64,000 nt of DNA, from NCBI GenBank assembly GCA_021904315.1, contig CM038909.1, positions 21,924,212 to 21,988,211 on the forward strand. Direction: 5' to 3'. Of the stretch, positions 47,370 through 59,100 are shown piece by piece. The DNA comes from Sphagnum magellanicum (lineage: Eukaryota > Streptophyta > Sphagnopsida > Sphagnales > Sphagnaceae). Position 1 is the first letter of the stretch. Each line of letters begins with the position of its first letter. The position numbers and the translations under genes were made by a program. The notes under the pieces were generated by a model that searched no databases, was not told the origin of the DNA, and saw only the letters and a program-made list of their open reading frames with translations.

Positions 47370-48970
47370 TGAACATGAGGGAATTGTTTGAGCAACATTC
47401 AGAATTGAAAAAAAAAAAAAAAAAACCACATTTGCAACTGTGTTTGAGAGGGAAACAACCTCAAAGGAAATTCTCTAGCAAGATGCGGAACATGAAAACT
47501 AAAAGGGACATTATAATTGGTTCATAACCAACCTAGCTTGTTTGGAATTGGTTGAGAACAAAACAAATAACCAATAAACTACACATAAACCCTATACCTA
47601 TGTGATATCTATTTTGTAAAGATCCAACCTGCACCAATTATGACCTAGGGGTTGTTTTTACCAAGGTTTGGAGTAGATGGGACCCCCTCCCCCCAAGGAA
47701 TCATTCTCTCTTGGCCTCTTGTTTTTCTGGGGGAGATTTATGTGGTTTGCAAGATGACCTTTTCACTCCTAGACCACATATTGGTGACTTTTTTTTCTAC
47801 CTAGGTGAACATTAGACATCTTACATAGTTTCATTCTTTAATTTTTCTAAGCTGAAAGATGGTGTCTACATTTTGATGGGGGAGTATTCTATTTCCAAAA
47901 ATGTTCTTCAAGCCTAGACATTTAGGCTTGAGGTGGGGTGTAGTCACCTAGTAGGGGATCAACAAGCATAAACAATATAGAGAATCTATGTTCATAGATT
48001 TTTCTTTTGGTGAAGGATAAATTTTACTTGGACAAGAAGCTACTTTAATGTTGCATTATGTTCTCCTCCAGTTCTGTATCAAGTTTGGTATCAAGTTGAG
48101 CCTAACAAGTGGGTATTATTAAAACAAACATTTGAAGAAATTGGTGACCAAGGGGTGTTTTGCTTAGATAAGCAACTTAAAAAATAGACCCCCTACCCCC
48201 CACATTCCCTTTCTACTAGCCCTATTTTAATTTGTGTCCAATTCATGAAATTCACATATCGACATTGTTAATTCCTGAAAGATGCTATCACTTCAAAAAT
48301 TGAATTTAATAAATACAACCCTCTCTTGAACACCAACCATTCGCTTCTGGAGGATGACAAGTTGACCCTTTCCTAGTCTTCATTGTTGGTCATAAAATAT
48401 GAGTACACTTGCATATATGTCTTCCTCTTTACAAGCATATTGCAAGTCCTACCTTTCCACAACAAACATTTACAAAACCAGTACACTTCAACTTGATCTG
48501 ATCATAAAAAACCTTGCCACTTTTTTTTAGTGTAGTTATAGGGTGGCAGCAAGTGTTAAAAACAAATGTAATGCCCATAAATTATCTATGGGAATATCAT
48601 TTTTCAAGACATTCATTGTTGTTATAATATACAATGGGTAATTGCTGAATATCATGAGATTTATATCTATATCTATATATATATATAAGGTGATGATTTT
48701 ACAAATGCCCTCGAGGGTAGGCTTTACCGAATTTGGTATTGCATGCTAGATGCCACCTTGTGGCCATCATCCTCAATAAATATAAACTTGATTCACATGG
48801 CCAATATGCTTCCCCTTTCTTTTCCTTCCCCACATTACCCAAACTCCCTCACAATTGTCTTATAGTGACTTAAATTTCATTGAAATGAGTTAGCATAAGT
48901 AAAGCCCACCCTTGACTATAGGCAATAATAGCCTTTTGGAGAAGAGGAAACTCTTGTTTAGGAAACTATT
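47370..48970. other. Intergenic DNA with simple repeats
   Basis: Contains an A20-type homopolymer near 47408-47425 and an alternating (TA)n run near 48666-48687. No gene, RNA or recognisable element is supported. Confidence 0.5.
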
Positions 48971-48973
48971 TTT

Positions 48974-49490
48974 CCAATGGTATTTTTTTAATTTACTGTT
49001 CATTTAGCTCAGAATAAGTAAAAACTGTATCTCCATTTAGAAAAAACGCCTATGTCTTTCTTTTCTCAAAATCCAGTAAAAAATAAGGAAATAAATGAAA
49101 AGCTGAAATAAAGATGAATAAATGTTATTTCATTTCTCTTTTTTTTTTTCCTATGGTAATTTTAAAATTACCATCCAGTAGCTCCTCAGAATAAGTAAAA
49201 ATGTATGTCCATTTAGGGAAAACAAAAAGGCATTCTCTTTTTAGTAAAAATAATGAAATAAATGAAAAGCTGCAAAAAACTGAATACATTTTATTTCTAT
49301 TCCCTTTTTTTTTCTTTTTTTTTGGTTCCTATGGTATTTTAAAATTACCAATCAGTAGCTCAGAATAAATAAAAATCTATGTGTCCATTCCAGAAAGAAA
49401 AAAAAAGGTCTTTTTTTGTTTTTTTTTCCCTCAAACCCATTGAAAATAAGGAAAGAGATGAAAAGATGAGAAACAAAATATGAATAAAGC
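48974..49490 (+). repeat. Three tandem diverged repeats of about 177 bp
   Basis: Units start near 48974, 49150 and 49328. Each has cctatggtattttaaaattacc, then agctcagaataagtaaaaa, then tatgtccatttag, then a gaaataaatgaaaagctg-like tail. The array ends about 400 bp upstream of the B12D/MLRQ-type start codon, so it may sit at the distal edge of that promoter. Confidence 0.8.
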
Positions 49491-49893
49491 GACCAATGAT
49501 CGCAACCTGAAAAAGCCCCCAGTTTAATAATAATAATAAGAGGAAGTATTGTCCAAAATAGCATATTCCACGATTCAGAAACGACCTGATCAACACAATT
49601 TCAGTGTCCCCAGCCCGCATCCTGCCTTGGGGGGGGGTACGATTCCGCAGCCGTCTTATCAGTTACGCGGCTTTAATTGACCTTCCGTGTTATGAAAGAA
49701 ACGGGCAAGCGACGCGTCTTTTACGCACATTCTGCTCTAAATGGGCATCTCTGACCCGCATTCCGCGTCGTCTTGCACCTTTCTGTGCTTTCAGAGAACA
49801 CACGCTAAGGACAGAAACACAATAGCTAGCCCGCACGCACGCAGCGACAATACGAAATCTTGACGGCAAACAAGCTTCTCACGGTTGGTTACA

Positions 49894-51605
49894 ATGGCGC
49901 AGGCATCTTGGAGCAAGCGTTGGATCAGACCTGAGGCAAGCTACTGCTCTCCGTTCTCGTCTGATTTCTTTTGATTTATTTTTTCCTTCGATTTATTTTT
50001 TCCCACGCTTCCGAGGGGGGGCGGTCTTTATTTGGTTTTTTCCATCTGCGGTGCAACACAGGAGCCGATGTTGTAGGAAGCGAATTTCGTCTGGTTTTCG
50101 CTCTCCGTTGTGTATCTGTAGTAATCGTGCTTAAATCGAAGGATGATTTTCTCTTGTCTCGAGGTATCGCCGGTCTCCGGTTTTTATTTTTGGTTGGTTG
50201 TAATTTCCAGGCTTCACTAGGAGATCTGGATTCGTTTTAAAAAAGTTTGTTACCTTGTATCGCTGCAGTAGCTGGATTGATGAGCACTGCAGTGATGTAA
50301 TTCTTTTCTTCCTTGTTGCCTAAAGATGCTCGGCTGTTTTGCTTCTAGTCACAGTTTTGCTTGCCGTAGAGGAGGAATTGATTCCTCTTAAGTCCAAATC
50401 TGAGAGATGTTTGTTGAATCGATTGACTGCGCGGGAAGATCAGTCAAAGGGAGAGAAAGCAGTAGTATGATTACTGCGTTGTTGTTTTTAAGGATTTGCT
50501 GCAGCGATGCTGTTCGTGCAACGAGCGGACATCGTGAGGGATAGGAATCCTAAGGAAATTCCAGTCCAAGTTCACTAGTGGCGTGTAGTTCTTTCACGGT
50601 AGATGAGCCTTAGGACATCTTTCCATTGAGCTGCTGTGATCACATCAGCTTTCTATTCTGTTTTTCCAACTAGCTGTGCTAACAATCATCTCACAGCTCT
50701 ACTGGTCAAGCATTGACCACTTGCTGGAGCTTGTGAGAGCTGTGACTCACCATATAGTGACATCTGTCTTTGTTTTTCATGAGAACATGTGTTCCCAGAG
50801 TTCCTAACATGATTAATTACATATTTTCAACGCGTTTGCAGCTCTCCAATGGAAAGAGACTGTCTTTGCAGTAAGAAACAAGGCCCTACGTCAGTGGCTC
50901 TCCATGAGGCTGCTGTGATCACAGTTACTGTTCACAGTAACTGTGATCACAGCAGCCTCATGGAAAGATGCTATTAAGCTATTGTAACCTTGAATGGATC
51001 TGCTGGCTGTGAAAAAAATCTTCCCGTTGTTTGCTTGTTGTTAAGGATTTGCTGCAGCGGAGCTGTTCCTGCAAGGGGCAGACGTTGTGAGGGATAGGAG
51101 TCCTAACGAAGCTCAAGTTCAGGTTCAGTAGTGGCGTATTGAGCTTATGGACCTGCTGGCTGTGAAAACAGATCTTCCCGTTGTTTGCAGCTATTGGAGC
51201 GGCTCTTGGCATCTGTGGCTTCGCAATAGCACGCAATATTGCAATCAACCCTGATGTCAGGTCTGTTCATCACCATTTCTGGACCAGCACCTACAACTTG
51301 TAGTGAATTTCCTTGCATGCCATATTTTCACATATGGCAATCTTGTTTTGCATCTTTTTTTGAGAGCTCCAACTGGACCACTTGAAATCTGACACACATC
51401 ACATACTAAAATGTACTGCTGCTGTTTGGTTTTTCTTTGCACATCTCTCTCTCACAGAATAAGCAAGGAAGATCGGACGGCTGGTATTCTTGATAACTAT
51501 AAGGAGGGAAAGCTGTACAAGGATCATGGTTTACGAGAGTATTTGAAACATTGCAAACCAGAGATCATGCCCGCACTCAACAGCTATCTCAGTGACTCAA
51601 AGTGA
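49894..51605 (+). CDS. B12D / complex I MLRQ-like subunit, mitochondrial inner membrane
   Basis: Three exons (49894-49935, 51172-51260, 51458-51605) encode 92 residues. The start MAQASWSKRWIRPE is followed by IFPLFAAIGAALGICGFAIA (a membrane helix at residues ~16-36), then RNIAINPDVRISKEDRTAGI and PEIMPALNSYLSDSK. This matches plant B12D-family (NADH-ubiquinone reductase MLRQ-like) proteins of ~88 residues, which read RW-RPE--PLF-A-G-A-GIC and end PEIMP-IN--F. Intron 1 begins GAG|GCAAGC and so uses a GC donor; no GT donor preserves the frame. Intron 2 is a normal GT-AG intron with a split Arg codon. Intron 1 (about 1.24 kb) carries a partial copy of the exon-2 head and a perfect 30-bp palindrome. 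Protein start and length agree with the family. Confidence 0.9.
50489..51189 (+). repeat. Intronic duplications in the B12D/MLRQ-like gene, including a decoy exon head
   Basis: A ~100-bp unit at about 50489-50588 (aaggatttgctgcagcg, gagggataggaatcctaa, agtggcgt) recurs at 51042-51140. Separately, 51003-51034 (ctggctgtgaaaaaaatctt, cccgttgtttgc) duplicates the acceptor and first codons of exon 2 at 51156-51189. The decoy has AAAAAA in place of the AAACAG splice acceptor, so it is presumably not spliced. Confidence 0.8.
50902..50963. repeat. Perfect 30-bp inverted repeat with 2-bp loop
   Basis: The arms 50902-50931 and 50934-50963 are exact reverse complements (ccatgaggctgctgtgatca / tgatcacagcagcctcatgg at the outer ends), separated only by TC. 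A related half-copy lies at about 50616-50650 (catctttccattgagctgct). It could be a tiny foldback element or a hairpin RNA source. Confidence 0.95.
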
Positions 51606-53040
51606 TTTGTTTCAAACTTGGTATTTTGTTTGTATTGGTATTGTTAAGAGAACCAAAGCTCAAAATTTCCAGTCTCTAAGCAAGATATCTATGATGGTGG
51701 ACTGACTATACTGGCAAGATAATTATATTATCTCCATGATTCCGAAGTCTAAGTTGGGCTCAAAATCTAAGAGCAAAAAGATTGTGATCCATGTTTCATT
51801 ATTCTCTTGATTGTATTAGCAATAAACTGAATCTGGTTTTGTGTATGTAATCATACTTAATTCTGTGTTTTGCATTCTTCTGTTCCCTATGGCAAGCTGT
51901 AGGGACATGGCAATGTGCTATACTTTCCAATTTCTGACAGAATCTCAAGAAGGACAGATCTCTCAGCTAGACATTCTTCTCCTGGATGATTTTTTTTCTT
52001 ACCCCTTAATTTCTTCTAAGAAAGTCGAGCTATGACAACCACCTGTATTTGTACCTTGGAGAGCAAGCTGCTGAAAAGAGGTCATGATTCCACAGGTAGG
52101 CATTCTTCATCTGCTTGTTGATCTTCTTCATTCCTGGATTTCTATGGAGAAAGTCCTGTCCCCTGGGTGCTTCACCTGTCTTCAGACCTAATTAAAAGCC
52201 ACTATGCTGAAATGAGAGGTTGTAAATTGGAGAAGAGAATAAAAAAGTGCATATCTTGTAATCCTCAGGTAGTGTTGTCACAGAATCTGCTTGAGATGGA
52301 TCAGTAAACAGCCAGATGATTGGAGTCTGAGGTAGTGACCTTTTTCCTCATGTTTGACAGCAGCAGATTTCTGATTCTTTAGTGAGGCCTACATGGTCCC
52401 ATTGTTGTACAGCTGCAGATTTATTGAAATGCAGGATGGACTGCCAGGAGTTGTGCTAAGTGACTGCAAATGAAGTGAGCAGCTTCTCACTGTAATAAGA
52501 AAAATGGAATCTGTTTTCTATATCTGAAGATTAGTTCAAATTTGTCTGGGACCTTTGTTACCAATGCACATGCATGACAAATGGCCTTGGAGCATCATCA
52601 CTATCCAAGAAACCATATCACAGGTGTGCATCCTGATATACATGCTCCATCTTTACTCCTGTACAAGGCATACACAGTGGCAAATGCATTCAGAACTCCC
52701 CCTGCCAGAAAAAAGTCAATCCTGAACTATGTGTTCAATACCTGAAATCAATTTCCACAATTCCTGAATCTCTGAGCACATGTAAAACAAACAGACAGAC
52801 ATGATAGAGGTTCTGTTCTTTCCTTCTCGGGCAATTCCCCTCTGATACCTCATCTCCTCCTACATCCAGGTTAATGCACATCTAGAGAAATACAATGAGA
52901 CCACTGTTCATGAAACTGCATTTGCAAATCAACAACACAGCCAAACACAAAGGCTCTTTTGACTTCTAAAATTATAAAAGCCCAGAACCAGGGATTAATA
53001 ACAAAATCAAAGAACTGCACAATACTGGTTGCGACCTTGA
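51606..53040. other. B12D-like gene 3' region and intergenic DNA without a recognised gene
   Basis: The composition is more balanced than in distant intergenic DNA, but frames are short and none is recognisable. The first few hundred bases are probably the 3' UTR and terminator of the B12D/MLRQ-like gene. Confidence 0.45.
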
Positions 53041-53044
53041 GAGT

Positions 53045-54050
53045 GTCACTTTTAAAAGCATCAGACCATCACCTTCATCACAATTGCAGCAACTAGTTGT
53101 CATTACTCTCCATTAACTGCATCAGCTCCTGATGGTGGATGTAATTATTATGTGATAATCTGCTCAAAATTTAAAGCAAAAATTGAACAAAACCTGCTTC
53201 CTGAGTTTCACATTTTGGGAAGGAACAGGAAGAAGATTGAGTTATGATATCAGTTAGTGCTCGAGAGAAATCATGCTGCAAATCAGAATTTCAACAAAAT
53301 CCTTGTAAGCAGTTGGTACTCTACTAATGGCTCATGTACACAAATGATGCCAATAACATCCTGGCCCTACAGGTCTTACAAAGTTCACCAGTTTGAGAAG
53401 CAGCAACTCTGCTGACATTGGTCATGTAGTGTGTGTTACAGTTGCATGTGGGAAAATTCGACTTTCCATTTCAATGCAGCTGGGAAAATTCAGAAGTGTT
53501 GTTGGTACTACCAAATTTCAAATCCAGCTAATCACCAACACTTGGACAATTTTCACAGCTGCATTGAATTGAGTCCAGAATGTGCACATTTGTGTGGAAA
53601 GACACTTTCTTCTGTTATGTGTTTTGGAGGTTGATGAAAAACTCTTGAATGGAAGGTGAGCATGATGGTGCACATCTGGAATCATGGTGGTGATCAAAAG
53701 AAGGGATGATGAGCTGCGGGCATCAATGGGAATGCTGCTGGTCAGACTCAGTTGAAGCATCAATCACTCCAATTTCTTTTCCGAGGACACTGTCACACTG
53801 ACAAAAAGTACATGCATGCTTCAGGAAATGGAGACAGAGCCCTCATTCAAATACACAATATCTATGGGATTTTAGAGAAAATTCCATCATTTCCAGCAAA
53901 CTTGCCCAAAAATAAACATGACAAGAAGGAGCATGGTCCTAGTCTTATTAGTGTAACTCACAAATTATCAGACTATCACCTTCATCATATTAATGGCAGT
54001 GACTGGCCATTATTACTCCAGGCTATGGACTTCATCAGCTCCTGATGGCG
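53045..54050 (+). repeat. Direct repeat pair ending GCATCAGCTCCTGATGG
   Basis: 53045-53137 (atcagaccatcaccttcatc ... catcagctcctgatgg) and 53968-54047 (atcagactatcaccttcatc ... catcagctcctgatgg) are diverged direct copies about 910 bp apart. The shared end contains the self-complementary word catcagctcctgatg. An imperfect hairpin lies between them at 53470-53568. Confidence 0.7.
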
Positions 54051-54374
54051 TAACACAGGCTCATTCAATACAGCAGGTGAAGCCACAGCCCTTGAAGCTC
54101 ACCTCAATGCTGAAATAATGCTCAGCAGTAAACTGCAAATGGAAGGAACAAACAACAAACCACAGGGTCATATATTGAACCTCCAAAACTGGATGCAGAG
54201 GTAGGGACAGCAACAGTTCTGGATAGAAATTCCTGAGGTTCTCAATTCTTCCTTTGCAATCAACAAGATGATAGAAAGAGGCTGTATCTGCTGACACACC
54301 AAACCAGTACATCTTTTAGTCACCAAACGCGGACAGAAGGGCATAGCCCATGGCTCCTAACCACGATTATGATC

Positions 54375-54695
54375 TTATGAGAAATGTGAGAAATGTTCCT
54401 CTAGGATGATTCGTTCAAAAAATCTCCTACAGCCAAATCGAAAGTCGACAAAGAACTCTACTTTGGTGACCAATCTTTGGTAAACCCTAAACCCACACCA
54501 AACTAGTACATGTTTGTTCTCATCGAACACGGATATAAATCGGAAGGGGCACAGCCTCATGGCTTTTATCCCTGCTGATTGTAAGCTTCACAGAGAACAG
54601 TGACAAATGTTGCGAGGATGATTCCTTTGAAAAATCTCCTGCAGCCAAATCGAAAGACGACAAAGAACCTGACTTTGGTGAGCAATCTTGTCAAA
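54375..54695 (+). repeat. Tandem duplication, about 215-bp period
   Basis: aggatgattcgttcaaaaaa, tctcctacagccaaatcgaa and agtcgacaaagaac at about 54402-54455 recur as aggatgattcctttgaaaaa, tctcctgcagccaaatcgaa and agacgacaaagaac at about 54616-54668. The flanks are also similar (catggctcctaacc vs catggcttttatcc). The translations on the minus strand are repeat by-products. Confidence 0.8.
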
Positions 54696-54933
54696 CCAAC
54701 AACAAAATGCGGTTCTTACGATCCACGATGCGCCGGCAGGTAAGGTTTTTGGCATGCGATAATCTTCTTCTTTTGAAGGCACAGACATGCACACCAAGAA
54801 TTCCCAACAAGCGGACTTTCAAAAATTTGGAGAGTAGGGACAAGAGAAAAAGGCAAAGAGTTCCAGCCGGAAGATGTGGAACCAGACTTTGAAGTTGTGA
54901 ATTAGAATTTTTTTCTACAACTGGAGCTTCTCG

Positions 54934-55248
54934 TGCATGCGATTATAAATCAAAGAAGCGAATGATCAGGAAGAACAAGCAACAGCAGCAGACGAGAAGC
55001 AGAAGAAGAATATAACTACCATTCCATCAGCATCATCATCATCCTTATCACTGATGCATCGCGCATCGGATTATCAATCAAAGAAGAGAATGATCAGGAA
55101 GAACAAGCAGCAGCAGAAGAAAAGCAGAAGAATATAAGTACGATCTATTCGATGATGCATCGCGCATTGCAAAACAAATCAAAGAAGAGAATGATCAGGA
55201 AGAACAAGCAGAAGAAGATGACAAGCAGGAGTAGAATATAAGTACGAA
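54934..55248 (+). repeat. Tandem repeat of about 100 bp, three units
   Basis: Each unit has gatgcatcgcgcat (gcatgcgatta in the first), aatcaaagaagagaatgatc, aggaagaacaagca, a variable CAG/GAAGAA stretch and gaatataa. Units start near 54934, 55052 and 55153. The frame IKEENDQEEQA is open but interrupted by stops, so coding is unlikely. Confidence 0.8.
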
Positions 55249-55249
55249 T

Positions 55250-56104
55250 CTGCACCATCACCATCAGAATCGATAAACGTTGAGCTGCACCTGGCCACAG
55301 AGGAGGAGGACAATAATACCACAAGTCTGCACGTCATCAGAGTCGAATCTCGATCCGCGTACACCCTGCCTCTGCACCATGTAGCATCCCTGCAGCATCC
55401 TCGCAGTTGCAAATCCAGCAGAAAACCAGAAAGCAACTACAGACATGGTAGCGGGCAGGCAATGACTTCCATTTCCCTCGTCCGTCGCCCGCAGTCGCTT
55501 CTCTTCTCATCGCAATATCGCCGCCACAAATGTGGCTCTTTCCCGAAGAGAGAGAAACAGTTCCTGTCGACGCGTATTTCTTGGGCCATAAAAATACGGT
55601 CTTACTCCAAAGAAAGAGCCATTTTTCTTATGCCCTCTCCTTGTTAGCGCCATAAAAGTGGCGTCTTAATATCGGACAAAGGGAAAAGATTTCTGTCTGT
55701 CGTCGACTCTCTATCTCCGTCGAAGAAGGCTTTCTTTTTCCCTCTTTTGTTTTGTTTTTGTGCGCGGGAAGAGGAAGAATAAGAAGTAAGTAGTCGAGTG
55801 TTTGATGATTGTGATTCCTCAGATCCTTTCATGTGGCTTTTTTCTCTGGGAGGATCTGGTGCTTTGCATCGAGTTCATGCTGCAGTGTTTAGGGTTTTCT
55901 CCCTTTGGTAGCAGCGCAATGTTTGGGGAGGAAGATCAAATTCTCTGTCGCATCGCAAACTAGTCTTCAGTTTTCACAAAATGCCCAAGAGCCGGGTCGG
56001 ATGTATGGAGGCAATGTGATTGCAAGCCCGACAGATACTGACACAGACAGCAGCGACAGAGAGACAGAGATAGAGACTTAGATCGCAGAGATCTTCAAGC
56101 GACA
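55250..56104. promoter_or_regulatory. Probable promoter and 5' leader region of the prolyl 4-hydroxylase gene
   Basis: GC content rises sharply compared with the flanks, with CG-containing words and pyrimidine-rich stretches typical of plant leaders. I see no coding exon with family resemblance. The exact transcription start and TATA element cannot be fixed from the sequence alone. Confidence 0.4.
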
Positions 56105-59100
56105 ATGAAATCAAGAAGGGGAAAGAGTGGATCAGGCTCACGCTACAAGCTGTCGCTTCCTCTAGTGCTGCTGTGTTGCATGCTCTTCTTCTTGGCAGGC
56201 TTCTGGGGCTCTTCCTTCATCTCGCAGGTTGGTGGTTTCAAGCAATACGCAAGTTCTTTTTTCCTTCTCCTAAATGAGAAATGCTTGTTATGATAAAATC
56301 ACATGGGTCACCAAATGCAAGCTGAATACTATTAGGTTCATGTCATTCATACTCAAATCACCAGATTCAAGGTTCTTTCCTAACTGCATTGCAAATGAAT
56401 TTCAGCAAGCTGCCTTGTAAATGAATCTGACAGCGCACTCCTTAATGGATCCAGTGGGTTCCTAATCAGATCAGGGAATTCCACATGCATCCTAATCAAG
56501 GCCGCTAAATCTCAAGAAAATGCAGGTCAGGGATCTATTTAGGGCATACATACTAATCATTCCTTTGCCCAAATGGGTAGATCTGGCCCAAATTTGTTTA
56601 CGGCTTTCTGCAGATTGTATCCCAAAAAAAATTGGACCACAATTCTTATCACTTTGAAGACTACCCATCAACACAGTCCTCTGCAGATTAACCCCTATGT
56701 TTTTTCCAGCTTCACTTTGACATGAGATGTATTTGTAATTGCCAGTTGTGTCCAAATTGACATATTATTGTGGGTGTAAGTAGGATGATGATAAAGGTTC
56801 AAACCTCAATGAAGGGTTGTTCCAGCAACAACTACTTGCAGTCAACAGTGGGGAAGAAGCCATTTCTTTTGAGCATGGTGAGACTGGCGACTCTGGAATT
56901 TCATCCTTCCATTTCCAGGTACGTTTGTTTATTTATGGTTGTCACCAAGTCATCCATGGTTACATGTCTAGCTTTATGATGGAGATTTTTCCATTGCACT
57001 TCCATGTCTTTTTAACCTCACCATAGTTTGCAAGAGGTTTTTTTTTTGGTTGATGCCACTGTCAGATATGTATGAGTCTTGGGTAGACACAAAGAAGACA
57101 ATGGCCACTTGATAGTTACAAGTAAAATTGTTATCACATCTCATGCTTTACTCAGAAGCTACTTCCACTGTCAGACCGAAATGCACTCCAATTTTTGTAC
57201 CCTGGTTGATTGAGGTTTCAGGAAGTGCACCCAATGACACTTACATCTTGCTTTAGCTGTACAACAGGTGCTGAGCTGGAAACCTCGTGCATTGTTGTTT
57301 CCAAACTTTGCAACTAAGGAGAAATGTGAAGCAATAATTGCACTTGCCCGGAGACGTCTGCATCCATCTGCTCTGGCATTGAGGAAAGGAGAGACAGCTG
57401 ACTCAACTAAAGACATTCGGACTAGGTGGGTGCCAGTTGCACTGTCTGCCATCTCTTGACTCACTACTCATTATCACATGTCATCATGGCTCACCTTCTG
57501 TGAGAAGTTTAATGTACCACTCAATCACACCCTTGAGCTCAAGAAGGTCCATGAAAACCTCTTGAAATCCAGAGACAACTACAGTGGAGAGGAAGGTCCA
57601 TCTAATGGGGCATGTTTATACTGAGCTCTTTTCTGGAGAAGCAGGATGGAGCTGATGAATTGAACTGTATTTGTTGAAACTTCAAGGCAGCTCAGGGACA
57701 TTTTTGAGAGCGAATGAGGACAAAACAGGAGCATTGGATTGGGTGGAGGAGAGAATGGCGAGGGCAACTATGATACCTCGAGCTCATGGCGAGGTCTGCC
57801 TCCTCCTTCATAGGCTTCTAGTAGCCTCAAATTTCCCTGGCCCAGGGAAGGATGCCCTTGTTTTATTGAAATCCAGGGTTTAAAATTCACAGTCACTGCA
57901 TCTCATGCAGACAGGCATGCTCCTGTTATTCAATTGTTAGTTGTAACAGTGACCTGAATTGCAAGAACGCGCAACCTTGATATGCCAAGTTGTAGCCTTA
58001 CAAGGATCCATGGGACACAGCAGTCCTACTGTTTGGTCACAATAAGGTCCAAGGAGTTGGCTAAGTTCATGTGCCATAATGTGCATAATGGGTAGAAACA
58101 TGTTTATTCACCCCCTCCTTGGAATGTATAATTGACACCATTTCCAAGTAGTCAACCTCATGTCTGATAATTGCTCTCTTTAATGAAATAAACTGTGTCC
58201 TTTTGCAATACATGGTCATAAATGTTGCTTGCCATTTGTGACAGGAAGTATGCCCTCAGAGTTTGACACTTAAGAGTCCACTCTATTCGTTTCTGTTAGT
58301 CCCTTGTGCTTCAGACTGTTGAACTAATTACCTTGTTGGGATGTGGTAGGCATTCAATGTCCTGCGATATGAATTGGGTCAGAAATACAACTCCCATTAT
58401 GATGTTTTTGACCCTGCTGAATATGGACCTCAGAATAGTCAGCGGGTATTCCTCTTTCACTCCCTCTCTCTGAACACATGGTCCATGAGTCCCTTGGAAT
58501 ATCAGACCAATGCATTCTGAGCTGATTTTTCTTAATCAAGTCCTTTGATTAAAAACTCAACATAATATTATGAATGGAGTTTTAGTAGCCAATGTTTCCT
58601 CAGATCAGTTAGACTTGTTTGGCAATGTGCCCTGTCTGTCTCTCTGCTCCATCCAAACTTGGCACATGTTCAACCCCATAATTGAGAGTGTTTGCTAGTG
58701 ACCGCTTTTTGTTTGCAGTGCTGATTGCAGTTTTCCAATGCTTGAAATTCTCAGCTCTTACACATCATTGTGCTACTTCATTTGATTGACATGTAATCTC
58801 TTTTTGTTGTTTTTGCTCAGATGGCATCATTTCTTTTGTACCTATCGGATGTTGAAGAAGGGGGAGAGACAATGTTTCCCTTTGAAGTAATATTCCTCCA
58901 ACTTAGATTTGCAATGTTTGTGTTCTCTTTTTCAAGTTTCACTATACAGAAGACAATTTATCAGTTTTTAGGATGGTCTTTTGGGAACCAATTCAACAGA
59001 GCCTAGCTTGAAAGGGGAATCAATCTCTTCTGATCCCTTCCATTTACACTTCTCTTACATTTGTTCGGATTGCTTGTATCTTGAATCAACAGAACTATGA

